Shown here in pieces: positions 28,478 through 36,504 of a stretch of DNA of 64,000 nt. The DNA comes from JBBCJT01 sp037190665. Its GTDB lineage: Bacteria > Pseudomonadota > Alphaproteobacteria > Acetobacterales > Acetobacteraceae. The stretch covers positions 1 through 64,000 of the forward strand of contig JBBCJT010000010.1 in NCBI GenBank assembly GCA_037190665.1. Direction: 5' to 3'. The first letter of the stretch is position 1; each line of letters starts with the position of its first letter. Position numbers and translations under genes: made by a program. Under the pieces are notes generated by a model. The model saw only the letters and a list, made by a program, of their open reading frames with translations. It was not told where the DNA came from and made no database searches.

Positions 28478-28551
28478 CGCGGGGCCTCGTGTGGGGGCAT
28501 TCTTGACAATGGCCGCGCTCGACGACGGGATACGCTGACAATGCTGTCTCG

Positions 28552-29199
28552 GTGTTGATTGTGGACTGCCTGTTTTGGTGGATTGCTCCGACGATCAAGT
28601 GGTTTGACGAGCACCCCGGCACAGCCGGCTGGGTTCAAGGTTTGGGAGCGCTGATAGCGATCGGTATTGCGATCTACGTTCCTTGGCGACAGGAGCGCTG
28701 GAGACGCAATGAGAAGGCGGCTGAAGCGCGGCTCCGTGCGCGCAATATGTCGGTCGCAATCTATCCAGAGCTTTTTGAGATCAGAATTCATGCGAGGCAT
28801 ATCTGTAGATATTTGGGAAAATTGATTGAGAATCCTGGAGTAGTTACGCCAAAAAATGTAGAAGAAATTAAAAAATTGATGGTTGTAGATATCCCGTCCT
28901 TTATCGGAAGATATGAAAAAGACTTCTATATACTTGGGGAAGATGCAGGAGACGCCCTGCAACAGGCCGTCGCACTCACAAATCAGTACAATAGGCTTGT
29001 GAAAAGGTCGCCTCTGAAGGAGGTCAAAAACTTCCTGACACTTCGGGGGTATCTTGATGCTGCCATCAAGGTGATGAACAGCGCGCTGGACGCCGTAGCG
29101 AAAGTCCACGACGGGGGCGTGGAGATTGTCCGGCATCAGGAGTTTCTCACGCCCGATGAACCGGCTGACGGCACCGAGTTCGAGCCGGTTAAACATTAG
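28552..29199 (+). CDS. Membrane-anchored protein of unknown function (AT-rich moron)
   Basis: The 215-aa protein starts at GTG 28552. Hydrophobic residues about 25-44 (WVQGLGALIAIGIAIYV) form one membrane segment, followed by a charged stop-transfer (PWRQERWRRNEK). The rest is a helical cytoplasmic domain. Codons from 28780 to 29040 are much richer in A/T than neighbours (for example AAAAAATTG), showing recent acquisition. It stands alone on the + strand between leftward genes, with TTGACA at 28503. Such lone prophage membrane proteins often affect superinfection, but no family is recognised. Confidence 0.65.
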   Translation: MLIVDCLFWWIAPTIKWFDEHPGTAGWVQGLGALIAIGIAIYVPWRQERWRRNEKAAEARLRARNMSVAIYPELFEIRIHARHICRYLGKLIENPGVVTPKNVEEIKKLMVVDIPSFIGRYEKDFYILGEDAGDALQQAVALTNQYNRLVKRSPLKEVKNFLTLRGYLDAAIKVMNSALDAVAKVHDGGVEIVRHQEFLTPDEPADGTEFEPVKH

Positions 29200-29356
29200 C
29201 GATATCCTTTGTGCCCTCTCGTCTAGCACCGCACAGGCCGCGCGCTTGGCGATGCTTAACGCCTTGACCGTCGCCGAATGAGCGCCAGCGGTTCTCGTCC
29301 GGGTTGCCGAGTGCGCTGTGGCTGTCTTCGGCCAATCCTTCGCTGCATCGGTGTTC
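29200..29356. other. Gene-free spacer between convergent prophage genes
   Basis: This holds no supported gene. It contains only weak inverted sequence (GGCGATGCTTAACGCC) and separates the AT-rich membrane-protein gene from the end of the leftward early operon. Confidence 0.5.
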
Positions 29357-29950
29357 TCACCCAATTCCAAACTCCTTCCGCGCGGCGTCGATGGCGGTAT
29401 TCAGTCGGGCCATCTGCTCCTGACTTCCGCCCGGCATATCGGGATGAGCGCTGCGGGCGAGGTTCCGGTACCGCGTCTCCGCATCCGCGAGCTGGTGTCC
29501 GGTTCCAGTGCCCGGGGCGCACGTCGGCACGCCGAGGACGACGCGCCAGTCGTCCGGGGCAGGCAGGGCGGCGAAGCCCTGAAACATCGCCTTCATCATG
29601 TGGCGCGCCCCGTGCCGGTCCATGGCGCGCATCGCCTCGATCGTCAGCGCAATCGCCTGAATGTTGTGCTCGACCGCCAGCCACCGATCGCACGGGATGG
29701 CGATTTGCTGCTTGTCGAGGGTGAAGAACGCCACGACGCCGGGGTCTGGTGGTCGCTCCTGGCCCAGCGTGCAGTTGCTCGACAGGACCAGGGTCCGCGA
29801 TGCGGCCTCACCGGCGAGCAGCTTCACCTGCACCCTGAGATTACTGAGCGCGCCGGCCATGCTCGTCCGATACGCGCCCTTCTGGCGCGGTTGCGTGCGC
29901 GGCCAGCCGACCGGCCACTGGAGCGGATAGGCGGCAGGGGCGTTGCTCAT
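29357..29950 (-). CDS. J-domain-containing phage protein
   Basis: This 197-aa protein has a C-terminal J-like region: WRVVLGVP, YRNLARSAHPDMPGGS (HPD at about 171-173) and a final helix. The N-terminal region (YPLQWPVGWPRTQPRQKGAY) is typical of small proteins in alphaproteobacterial prophages. The HPD loop suggests an interaction with host DnaK, as for phage replication or recombination complexes. Last gene of the leftward operon; its ATG overlaps the upstream stop (ATGA). Confidence 0.72.
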   Translation of the reverse strand: MSNAPAAYPLQWPVGWPRTQPRQKGAYRTSMAGALSNLRVQVKLLAGEAASRTLVLSSNCTLGQERPPDPGVVAFFTLDKQQIAIPCDRWLAVEHNIQAIALTIEAMRAMDRHGARHMMKAMFQGFAALPAPDDWRVVLGVPTCAPGTGTGHQLADAETRYRNLARSAHPDMPGGSQEQMARLNTAIDAARKEFGIG

Positions 29951-30525
29951 GCCGCCGCCCTCGTGCCGGCGTCGATCGCGTGCACGGCGCACACGATCGC
30001 CTCACCGTCGGGGATCGCCGCGCCGGTCGGATCGCCCAGGCTGACGCCGAAGTGGTGCGCGGCCACCCGCAGCTTGGGGAATGTGAAACCGCCCCCCGGC
30101 GCCTGCCGCGGGACCCGCACGATCGGCACCGCGGCGCGCATCGCGCACACGGTCTCGCGCGGCCAGGGCAGGGCGATCCCGGCTCGGCTCGCGGTGCCGT
30201 TCGCCACCCGGCGGTGGAAGTCCAGGCCGTAGGCGACGACGCGGTCGGCGCCCGCCATCCATGCCGCCAGCCGGTTCATCACCGCGAAGGCGGGCTCGCC
30301 GAGGCGTTCCGTCGCCTCCGCCGTGATCGCGTGCGCGGCTATCGCCCCGGGCTCGAACCGCGCGCCCGGGGCGTGGATCAGGCGCACGTCGGCATTGGCG
30401 TCGCCGGGGGCACAGGAGTGCCGCAGCATGGCGACGCGCACGCAGGCCGGCTGCTCCGGCGATGCGTCGGGCAGCTTCCACTGCCAGGTGCCGGAGGTGT
30501 CGAGGTGGATGACCAGCGTTGTCAC
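29947..30525 (-). CDS. DnaQ-like exonuclease homologue with degenerate active site
   Basis: The 192-aa protein starts at GTG 30525, with GGAGG upstream and a GTGA overlap to the RecT gene. Its order of blocks matches phage DnaQ-fold exonucleases: VIHLDTSG at the start, AHAITAEAT, VVAYGLDFHRRV, TVCAMRAAVPIV and FPKLRVAAHHFG. However the DxE motif is DTSG, the HxxxFD block reads GLDFH, and the terminal HxALxD motif is replaced. Several DEDD metal ligands therefore seem absent, and it may bind DNA without cutting. Confidence 0.6.
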   Translation of the reverse strand: MTTLVIHLDTSGTWQWKLPDASPEQPACVRVAMLRHSCAPGDANADVRLIHAPGARFEPGAIAAHAITAEATERLGEPAFAVMNRLAAWMAGADRVVAYGLDFHRRVANGTASRAGIALPWPRETVCAMRAAVPIVRVPRQAPGGGFTFPKLRVAAHHFGVSLGDPTGAAIPDGEAIVCAVHAIDAGTRAAA

Positions 30526-32447
30526 GACGGATCCTCCGCCGGCGCCGCCTTCAACTCCTGCAGCCGCGCCATGTAGGCGGCGTGGATGCGCCCGTGCAGG
30601 TCGGGCCGCTCGCGCTCCAGCCGCGCGACCTGCTCGCGCACGAACTGGTAGCCGGTGTCGATCTCGAGCTGCGTCCTGGTCGGCGCGCCCTTGATCGTCT
30701 TCTCGATCAGCTCGGCAGCCCAGGCGTCGTCGTCGATCTGGGGACGCTGCTGCTGCGCCTTGCCGGCCTCGATCAGGGCCTCGCGACGGCCGGCATAGAG
30801 CGTGTCGAACGCGGTTTTCGTGGCCTTCGGCATGCTCCGGTAGGTCGCGCCGTTCACGCTCATCCAGGCGGTCAGGTCGCCCAGCGAGTGGACGTTCCGC
30901 TGAAGCGAGGATTGGACCGCGGACAGCCAGCCTTTCAGGTCGGGCGTGCCCTTCGCCGTCTGCGGCACATCGACCCGCAGCGACGCCGGCTCCGCCTGCG
31001 ATGCCGGCGCGGCGTCGCCCCCGGCGGGCGCGCCTTCCTCCGTGGCCTCCATCTCGGCAAGGATGTTCGTGGCGTCGCGTGATGCGGCGCGGGCGTCCGC
31101 GATCGCATCGGCATTGTGCTCGATCAGCGCATCGCGCTGCCGGCTGGCGAGCCACCGGTCGATGAAGCGCTGGGCGAACACGACCGGGTCGAGCGTGTGG
31201 CCTTCGTCCCCCTCGACCAGCTCGCCGGCCTCATCCACAAGGTAGTAGTGCTGGACCTCGCGATGCGGCGCCTTGGGAGCCGGGGCGGCAGGCTCGCGAC
31301 GCGCGGCCGGTGCAGAACGGGTATCATGCCCATTCTCGTTCTCGCGCTGTTCCGCGAGGTGGCGCACGTCGCGCTCGCCCTCCGCGACGCCGACCTCGAT
31401 CTGGTCCCGCGCGACGCGCCGCCCGGCCTGCTCGATCGTCTCGCCCGGCGGGTACCGCTGCGGGTCGAGGTTCTTGACCTGCGTGCCGCCGGCGCCACGC
31501 GCCACGGGTTCGCGTTCCTGCTCGACGCTGCGTTCGGCGAAGGCCGCAGTCGCGTCGATCGTCTGCTGGTGCTCGAGCGCCGGCAGTTCGGAAACGGTGA
31601 GATCGCTGCCGTCGATGACCGACCCGAAATCGACCGCGCTCCGGTCCTGCGCCTCATCCAGCGCCAGCGCCGCGGCAAGCTCGATGCTCCGGGGGAGCCA
31701 TTTCGATCCCGCGCGCAGCGCCGTTTTTCGCGCCATCGCGACCTCGTGCTTGACCCACGGCGCGTCCGTCCATGTCGCGGGCAGCTTCCAGCCCTTCTCC
31801 TCGGCCTGTTCCTTGGCCGCCAGCGCGGCGCGGTAGCCCTGGGACTGGTTGCGGATGCGCAGCACGTCCGCGTACGGGATCACCTCGAACGACTGCCCGT
31901 GATCCAGTTGCGCGTGCATGTAGGCCCAGACGGGACGCTCGCCGTCCTCCCGGGCGCCGCGCGGCACATGGCGCAGGTGCGCGTCCGTGCCGTAGGAGAA
32001 CGAGAAATCGTCTTTGGCCCAGACCACGTCGCAGTGGATCGCCTTGACGGTGCACGACCGGTACGAGAGGTCCAGCAGCCCGGTGTAGCCGAGGATGAGC
32101 TGCACGTCGTAGCCGACCAGCTCGCGCTGGCGCGTCTGCGGGTTCCATCGCCGGTTGGCGAACGGGATCAGGTAGGCGTGGCCGAGCGGCGTGTTGGGCT
32201 CGAACCCGAGCTGCGAACACGTCAGCATCGCGCCGAGCACGCTGCGCAGGTTGCACTTCATCAGGTCCGGCGTCTTGCTGGTGGCCATGATGAACGTCCG
32301 CAGCATGCGCTCGGGGTTCACGTGCTTCGGCACGGAACGGCGGATGCGGTCCATGAACTCGCTGGAGCCGAACGCGTCCTCGAGCGTCTTGCAGTCGCGC
32401 AGCGGTCTGGTGACCGCGCGCGTGGGCATGGGGGCGATCTGGTTCAT
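30522..32447 (-). CDS. recT: RecT-family single-strand annealing protein with long C-terminal extension
   Basis: This 641-aa product has residues about 20-270 matching RecT: VPKHVNPERMLR, LRSVLGAMLTCSQLGFEPNTPLGHAYLIPF, QLILGYTGLLDL and APWVKHEVAMARKTALR. RecT-type proteins anneal complementary strands in phage recombination. The remaining 370 residues are unusual: a charged, Pro/Ala-rich linker, then helical segments ending with QFVREQVARLERERPDL. RecT proteins are normally about 270-370 aa. The start overlaps the upstream stop (ATGA). Confidence 0.85.
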   Translation of the reverse strand: MNQIAPMPTRAVTRPLRDCKTLEDAFGSSEFMDRIRRSVPKHVNPERMLRTFIMATSKTPDLMKCNLRSVLGAMLTCSQLGFEPNTPLGHAYLIPFANRRWNPQTRQRELVGYDVQLILGYTGLLDLSYRSCTVKAIHCDVVWAKDDFSFSYGTDAHLRHVPRGAREDGERPVWAYMHAQLDHGQSFEVIPYADVLRIRNQSQGYRAALAAKEQAEEKGWKLPATWTDAPWVKHEVAMARKTALRAGSKWLPRSIELAAALALDEAQDRSAVDFGSVIDGSDLTVSELPALEHQQTIDATAAFAERSVEQEREPVARGAGGTQVKNLDPQRYPPGETIEQAGRRVARDQIEVGVAEGERDVRHLAEQRENENGHDTRSAPAARREPAAPAPKAPHREVQHYYLVDEAGELVEGDEGHTLDPVVFAQRFIDRWLASRQRDALIEHNADAIADARAASRDATNILAEMEATEEGAPAGGDAAPASQAEPASLRVDVPQTAKGTPDLKGWLSAVQSSLQRNVHSLGDLTAWMSVNGATYRSMPKATKTAFDTLYAGRREALIEAGKAQQQRPQIDDDAWAAELIEKTIKGAPTRTQLEIDTGYQFVREQVARLERERPDLHGRIHAAYMARLQELKAAPAEDPS

Positions 32448-33220
32448 CGCACCACCACCTTGTCGTCGCGGAAGATCCGGAGCCCGGGGATGTCGCGCGC
32501 GCCATCGCGGATAGCCTGGCGCACCGCCTGATCGTTCAGCACCAGGTATTGCAGCGGCACCCGCGCCAGGTTCTCCAGCGCGAAGGTCCAGCGCTCGGTC
32601 AGGCTGCTGACGCTGCCGAGGTCGCCGTAGGTCCTGGAGAAGTCGGCAGGCTTCGCGGTCTGCGCGGCCGCGCCGGCCTCCAGCGCCTCCTGCTCCCGGG
32701 CGACGGCGGCGTGGAGGGCTTCGGCGTCCGCCTTCCGCGCCGCCTCCTCGGCCGCGCGTGCCGCCTTCTCGGCGGCGGCCTTCGCGGCCTCCTCCGCCTC
32801 GCGCCGCTTTCGGTCAGCCTCCGCGCGGGCGTAGGTGGTCATCTTCTTCTCGATCCCGGCGGCCGCCACGTCGAGCGGGCTGGTGATCGCCTTGAAGAAG
32901 GCGTCGATGACCTTGCCGGCGTCCAGCACCGGCGCCTTGGCCGTCGTCCGCAGGCCCTCGACCTGCTTGGCTTCCTGCTTGATCTGGCGGACGAAATCGC
33001 CAGCCTTGGCCTGCGTCTCGGCGTTGTCGATGCCGTCGGCGGTGGCGTCGTGAAAGCGCGACACGCCCGCCAGCAGCTCGTCGCGCCGGCGCGCCTTGTG
33101 GTCGAACTGCTCACCGAGATCGGCGCGCAGCATGTCCGGATCGAGCGCGAGGCTCAGGTCGAACGGGGGGCGGTTGCCGCCGATGCCGGTTGCGGCAGCG
33201 GCCGGGATTGCGGTCACCAT
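32444..33220 (-). CDS. Phage protein with long coiled coil, RecT-associated
   Basis: The 258-aa protein starts at ATG 33220, preceded by GAGGATGG. Residues about 35-120 are helical (DELLAGVSRFHDAT); about 125-175 form a highly charged Ala/Glu/Lys coiled coil. The C-terminus is compact with YLVLNDQAVRQAIRDGARDIPG and RIFRDDKVVVR, seen in phage proteins encoded next to RecT. Function unknown, perhaps recombination. Overlaps both neighbours. Confidence 0.7.
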   Translation of the reverse strand: MVTAIPAAAATGIGGNRPPFDLSLALDPDMLRADLGEQFDHKARRRDELLAGVSRFHDATADGIDNAETQAKAGDFVRQIKQEAKQVEGLRTTAKAPVLDAGKVIDAFFKAITSPLDVAAAGIEKKMTTYARAEADRKRREAEEAAKAAAEKAARAAEEAARKADAEALHAAVAREQEALEAGAAAQTAKPADFSRTYGDLGSVSSLTERWTFALENLARVPLQYLVLNDQAVRQAIRDGARDIPGLRIFRDDKVVVR

Positions 33221-33558
33221 AGGGCGGCCATCCTCATAAGGTTGATGGGTTGAGCGGGGCTTGCTTCCGGCCGGTCGGGCGCGTTGGCGCGTGCCCAGGC
33301 CGACAGGCTCAGCAGGTAAGCGTGCTCGCCGGCATCGATGCGGACACCGGAGTGCCAGACGTCCATGACGCGCGGGGCCAGCACCGGATCGACATGCGCC
33401 GGCCCGCACGGCTCGCCGTTGATCAGCGCGCCGTAGCGCCCGGCGTCGTCGAGGGTGATCTCGGCGGCGACCCACGGGCCGCCCTTGACCAGCCGCAGCT
33501 TGAACAGGCCGGGCTCGGGCTGATCGACCCGCCGGGGCGCTTCGTGGCGACGATTCAC
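33214..33558 (-). CDS. Hypothetical phage protein
   Basis: This 114-aa protein starts at GTG 33558. It contains the beta-rich block FKLRLVKGGPWVAAEI, then INGEPCGPAHVDPVLAPRVMDVW. Its stop overlaps the next start by seven bases (ATGGTGA), which supports translation. No domain recognised; it belongs to the leftward early operon. Confidence 0.6.
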   Translation of the reverse strand: MNRRHEAPRRVDQPEPGLFKLRLVKGGPWVAAEITLDDAGRYGALINGEPCGPAHVDPVLAPRVMDVWHSGVRIDAGEHAYLLSLSAWARANAPDRPEASPAQPINLMRMAALW

Positions 33559-33638
33559 GGGCGGGTCGCCCCGGCGATGGCATCGCCCAGGCTGTCCCGG
33601 AGCAGGACCTTCCGTGGCCCTTTCGTGTGCGGGCTCAC
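33555..33638 (-). CDS. Tiny 27-aa ORF linked by GTGA overlaps
   Basis: A GTG at 33638 overlaps the stop of the upstream gene, and its own TGA overlaps the GTG of the downstream gene, both as GTGA. The product is basic (HTKGPRKVLLRDSLGDA). It fills exactly the gap between two coding genes, which argues that it is translated, although it is too short for homology evidence. Confidence 0.45.
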   Translation of the reverse strand: MSPHTKGPRKVLLRDSLGDAIAGATRP

Positions 33639-33892
33639 GACGCCGCCTCGCCCTGCTCCAGCGCGGCGTCGGCCAGCGCCGTGCGGCTCGCCCGCATGTC
33701 CGGCGCGAGGCCGGTCGAGGTCATGAGGGCGACGTATCCGTCGCGCGTGTGGCGGAGCGCCCGCAGGGCGAACGCAAGCTGCTGTCGCAGCCCGGCGGCT
33801 TCCGAGGCCAGCGCGAGCATCGCGTCGGCCGGTTCCGGCATCACGGGGGCAGGGCGGCGGTTGTAGGCCACCGCATCGTACAGGGTGCTCAC
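33635..33892 (-). CDS. Small hypothetical phage protein
   Basis: The 85-aa product starts at GTG 33892 (GTGA overlap with the previous gene). It is helical: MPEPADAMLALASEAAGLRQQLAFALRAL, with heptad-like spacing over two stretches. No family is recognised. Part of the tightly packed leftward operon. Confidence 0.55.
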   Translation of the reverse strand: MSTLYDAVAYNRRPAPVMPEPADAMLALASEAAGLRQQLAFALRALRHTRDGYVALMTSTGLAPDMRASRTALADAALEQGEAAS

Positions 33893-34020
33893 CGCGCCAC
33901 CTCCACGGCCGGCTCGCCCGGCGCCAGCCCCAGCAGGTCGCACAGCGGCGTCACCCGCTCGGGCGCTGGTGGGGCGCAGGTCAGCGCGTCATAGATCGTG
34001 ATGGGGCGGGTGTCGGGCAT
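33889..34020 (-). CDS. Small hypothetical phage protein, first gene of the leftward operon
   Basis: The 43-aa protein starts at ATG 34020 behind GTGGAGA. Its sequence begins MPDTRPITIYDALTCAPP. The start lies 29 bases downstream (in transcription sense) of the first of two operator-like palindromes, so it is the first gene under their control. An in-frame ATG at 34071 would read through an operator and is less likely. Confidence 0.5.
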   Translation of the reverse strand: MPDTRPITIYDALTCAPPAPERVTPLCDLLGLAPGEPAVEVAR

Positions 34021-34047
34021 CGGGGTCTCCACTTGGGAACCCTTAAA

Positions 34048-34064
34048 TGCCAGATATTCTGGCG
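34048..34064. promoter_or_regulatory. Left operator 1 (TGCCAGATATTCTGGCG)
   Basis: A 17-base palindrome with arms GCCAGA/TCTGGC around TAT. It matches three sites between the repressor and Cro-like genes. Read leftward, it falls between TTGCCT and a TTTAAG hexamer spaced 18 bases apart, so binding would block the leftward promoter. Confidence 0.65.
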
Positions 34065-34078
34065 AAGGCAAGCAGAAA

Positions 34079-34095
34079 TGTCAGAAAATCTGGCA
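34079..34095. promoter_or_regulatory. Left operator 2 (TGTCAGAAAATCTGGCA)
   Basis: The same consensus with one mismatch in the left arm, centred 31 bases (three helical turns) from left operator 1, allowing cooperative binding on one DNA face. Confidence 0.6.
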
Positions 34096-34199
34096 TTCAA
34101 AGCCTACGACGTGCCGTCTGCCGTCGGTGTTCTCCTGCGCGCGGGATTGTCTACCGTTCGTGCGCGCGGCAGGGTCCGCCCATTCGAGCGGAGAAATTC

Positions 34200-34535
34200 A
34201 TGCGTTGGATGACGTTGGCGATTGTCGCCGCATCAGCTCTCTCGGCCCATGCCGCGGGCGAGATGCCGATCTTTGATGTGGAGAGGCACTGCGACAGGGT
34301 GGCGAGGGTAGGGGGCCCGCGATCGGAGCTGATCTACTCCGGGTGCTTTGATCAGGAGCAGGGCTCTTACGACGTGCTGAAGAGCCGGTGGGCGGAGATC
34401 CCGTCCGCTGTCCGGGATCAATGCCAGCAGGTTGCCCGGTCGACTGGCAGCGGCAGCTACATGATCCTCCAGGGCTGCATCCAGATGGAGGAAGACTCCG
34501 CGACCCGGAACCAGCGGCGTCAGTTCAGGCGCTGA
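34200..34535 (+). CDS. Small secreted protein of unknown function
   Basis: The 111-aa protein starts at ATG 34200 after GCGGAGA. Residues 1-19 (MRWMTLAIVAASALSAHAA) form a clear signal peptide. The mature part has four Cys (HCDRV, SGCFD, QCQQV, GCIQM), suggesting two disulfides in the periplasm. It lies alone between the left operators and the XRE-protease module and may alter the lysogen's envelope. No known family. Confidence 0.65.
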   Translation: MRWMTLAIVAASALSAHAAGEMPIFDVERHCDRVARVGGPRSELIYSGCFDQEQGSYDVLKSRWAEIPSAVRDQCQQVARSTGSGSYMILQGCIQMEEDSATRNQRRQFRR

Positions 34536-34718
34536 TGGGGCGCCCCATGGGCGGGCGGCGGACGTGTCCGCGCTCGGCAGAGCATGCTGAAAACGGTTGC
34601 GTGCGAGCGTTCGATCGGCGTGCGCGATTACATCTGCAGCACCGTCCTAGACGGGCGCGTGCTCCTCTCGTCTACGCATCGCTTAGGAGGTGTCCAACGG
34701 GCATAGGCGAATGACATA

Positions 34719-34747
34719 TTGACTGTGTTAATTTTTCTCAGCACAAT
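34719..34747 (+). promoter_or_regulatory. Promoter of the XRE-protease module
   Basis: TTGACT (34719-34724), 17-base spacer, CACAAT (34742-34747), giving a leader of about 26 bases before ATG 34780. The spacer, -10 and initiation region lie within a 40-base palindrome. Confidence 0.55.
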
Positions 34748-34766
34748 TGAGGGTACAAAAATTAAC
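34727..34766. repeat. 40-base interrupted palindrome over the module promoter
   Basis: Outer arms GTTAATTTTT (34727-34736) and AAAAATTAAC (34757-34766) are exact reverse complements. Inner arms CTCA (34737-34740) and TGAG (34748-34751) also match. Size and position fit an autoregulatory operator for the downstream XRE protein. Confidence 0.65.
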
Positions 34767-34779
34767 ATGGGGCGCTGAT

Positions 34780-35418
34780 ATGGAGCCGCCGAAAATCGTC
34801 GTAGACGCTCGGGACGCCGATGCCAGAGTCTGGGAACTGCTGGGTGTCTCGAGAGATGAGCTAGCCCACATCGCCCGAGCCGCTTCTGCAGCCAAGGCCG
34901 ACGCTATCGACGACGATCCGATCACGACCCCCGGGACCTTTGCATACATCTTTGGCACGCGCGCCTTGCGGCGCCTGTTCCGTGCCAGGGGCTGGCGACT
35001 CAACCGTGAAGGCGGCATTGAGTCTGTTTGCGATCCGGAGCGAAGCATCAAGGTGGTGTTTCAGAATGCAGATATCGCCGCCGATGAAGATCGCGATCCC
35101 AAAGCAATATCAGACAAGGGAAGCTCAACCGAGAAGGCATTGGTACTCGCGCAGGGCAGTTTTTTCTTCATGGAGCCGACGGCACTCGACAATAATGAAG
35201 TCGTATCTGCGCTTTGGTACTTGTTCGTATCTATGGATGATCGCGGAAAGTATTTGCGTGCAGAACTCTCATTACCAAAGATCATAGAGGATAAGCAGTT
35301 TCGCGGCTTTTACGAGCGCGTCTTTATTATTAATAAGGGCGAGGATGATGAGTTTCGGTTCGATGCCGATGAGGGCGGCCCCGCGCAGGACGTCGAACCG
35401 ATCGTAACGAGGAAATAG
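34780..35418 (+). CDS. Unknown protein, partner of the XRE-metalloprotease
   Basis: The 212-aa protein starts at ATG 34780, within the AT-richer island. It is acidic, opening MEPPKIVVDARDADARVWELL, with a central TFAYIFGTRALRRLFRARGW block, a beta-rich middle and an acidic tail. It has no signal peptide or membrane segment. Only six bases separate it from the protease gene, so they form one unit. Its role could be toxin, effector or substrate; no family is recognised. Confidence 0.7.
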   Translation: MEPPKIVVDARDADARVWELLGVSRDELAHIARAASAAKADAIDDDPITTPGTFAYIFGTRALRRLFRARGWRLNREGGIESVCDPERSIKVVFQNADIAADEDRDPKAISDKGSSTEKALVLAQGSFFFMEPTALDNNEVVSALWYLFVSMDDRGKYLRAELSLPKIIEDKQFRGFYERVFIINKGEDDEFRFDADEGGPAQDVEPIVTRK

Positions 35419-35424
35419 TGTGTC

Positions 35425-36504
35425 ATGTTCAACCCGTCACGGTTGGCGTTGGCGAGGCGCCGCCGCAGGCTGATGGGTAAAGCCTTGGCGGAGTTGGTGG
35501 GGGTCTCGCCCGTGACCATCAGCCGACTGGAAAGGGCCAGCAACGAGCCGGACCCTGGGACTGTGGACGCCATTGCCCGTGTGCTCGGGTTTCCGCGCGA
35601 GTTCTTTTTCGGCGATGATCTGGAGGAACCTACGGATCAGTCCGCGAGCTTTCGCAGTCTCGCGGCGATGACTGCGAAGGAAAGGGATGCCGCTCTGGCG
35701 TCCGGTGCGTTCGCCTACCTTGTTTCGGACTGGATCGAAGCCAGGTTCAATCTGCCCGACGCGGACCTGATAGACGCATCGCACGAGCGGGACCCGGCCA
35801 GGGCTGCTCGTGCGCTGCGGCAGCACTGGGGCATGGGTGAGCAGCCGGTTGGCCATATGATCAAGCTGATGGAGGCCAAGGGCATTCGCATATTCTCGCT
35901 GGCCGAGAACACGCGGAACGTGGACGCTTTTTCCTGCTGGCGGGACGATACGCCGTACGTGTTCCTGAACACTGTAAAATCCGCAGAACACAGCCGCTTT
36001 GATGCAGCCCATGAACTCGGGCATCTGGTTCTGCACAGGCACGGCGGTCCTCAGCAGGGGCGTTTTGCAGAGCTAGAGGCTCATGCATTCGCAGCGTCTT
36101 TCCTTATGCCTCAGGAAGATGTCCGTGCAAAAATCCCGCGAGCCTTGAGCTTGAACGAAATAATAATCGCCAAGAGAAGATGGGGGGTATCTGCATCTGC
36201 CTTAGCCTACCGTCTGAGCAAGCTCGGAATACTCAGCGAGTGGCAATATCGTGGCATGGTCATTGAGATAGGGAGAAGGGGTTATAGAACTTCGGAACCA
36301 AATCCCATGCCGCGCGAGGAATCTGTCGTGTGGAAGAGGGTTCTCAGCGAGCTCTGGGCAGAAGGTATCACGAAGTCTCACATAGCTCGTGATCTGAGCT
36401 TGCCTGCAGCTGAGGTTGAGAACTTAGTTTTTGGCCTTACCGAACGGAAAGGCGCCCGGCCGGGTGAGCCAACATCTAAACCTAACCTACAGTTGGTGAG
36501 TTAG
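35425..36504 (+). CDS. XRE HTH fused to ImmA/IrrE-type (COG2856, M78) metalloprotease
   Basis: This 359-aa protein has an N-terminal XRE helix-turn-helix (residues about 5-60, LAELVGVSPVTISRLE) and a zinc protease domain. HELGH is at 196-200 (FDAAHELGHLVLHRHG), with a third-ligand Glu in FAELEAHAFAASFLMP near 216-218. The C-terminal part has another helical region (WGVSASALAYRLSKLGIL). Related proteases cleave phage/ICE repressors or DdrO, and XRE-COG2856 fusions are proposed toxin-antitoxin components. Convergent with decayed higA by 18 bases. Confidence 0.88.
   Translation: MFNPSRLALARRRRRLMGKALAELVGVSPVTISRLERASNEPDPGTVDAIARVLGFPREFFFGDDLEEPTDQSASFRSLAAMTAKERDAALASGAFAYLVSDWIEARFNLPDADLIDASHERDPARAARALRQHWGMGEQPVGHMIKLMEAKGIRIFSLAENTRNVDAFSCWRDDTPYVFLNTVKSAEHSRFDAAHELGHLVLHRHGGPQQGRFAELEAHAFAASFLMPQEDVRAKIPRALSLNEIIIAKRRWGVSASALAYRLSKLGILSEWQYRGMVIEIGRRGYRTSEPNPMPREESVVWKRVLSELWAEGITKSHIARDLSLPAAEVENLVFGLTERKGARPGEPTSKPNLQLVS

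Noticed and set aside
28503..28536. Promoter of the AT-rich membrane gene
   Set aside because: TTGACA is clear, but a -10-like word (GATACG) is 20 bases away and poor, so the promoter was not called.
34535..34548. ATGGGGCGCCCCAT palindrome after the small secreted protein as a terminator
   Set aside because: The palindrome has no loop and no T-run, so a stable terminator hairpin is unlikely.
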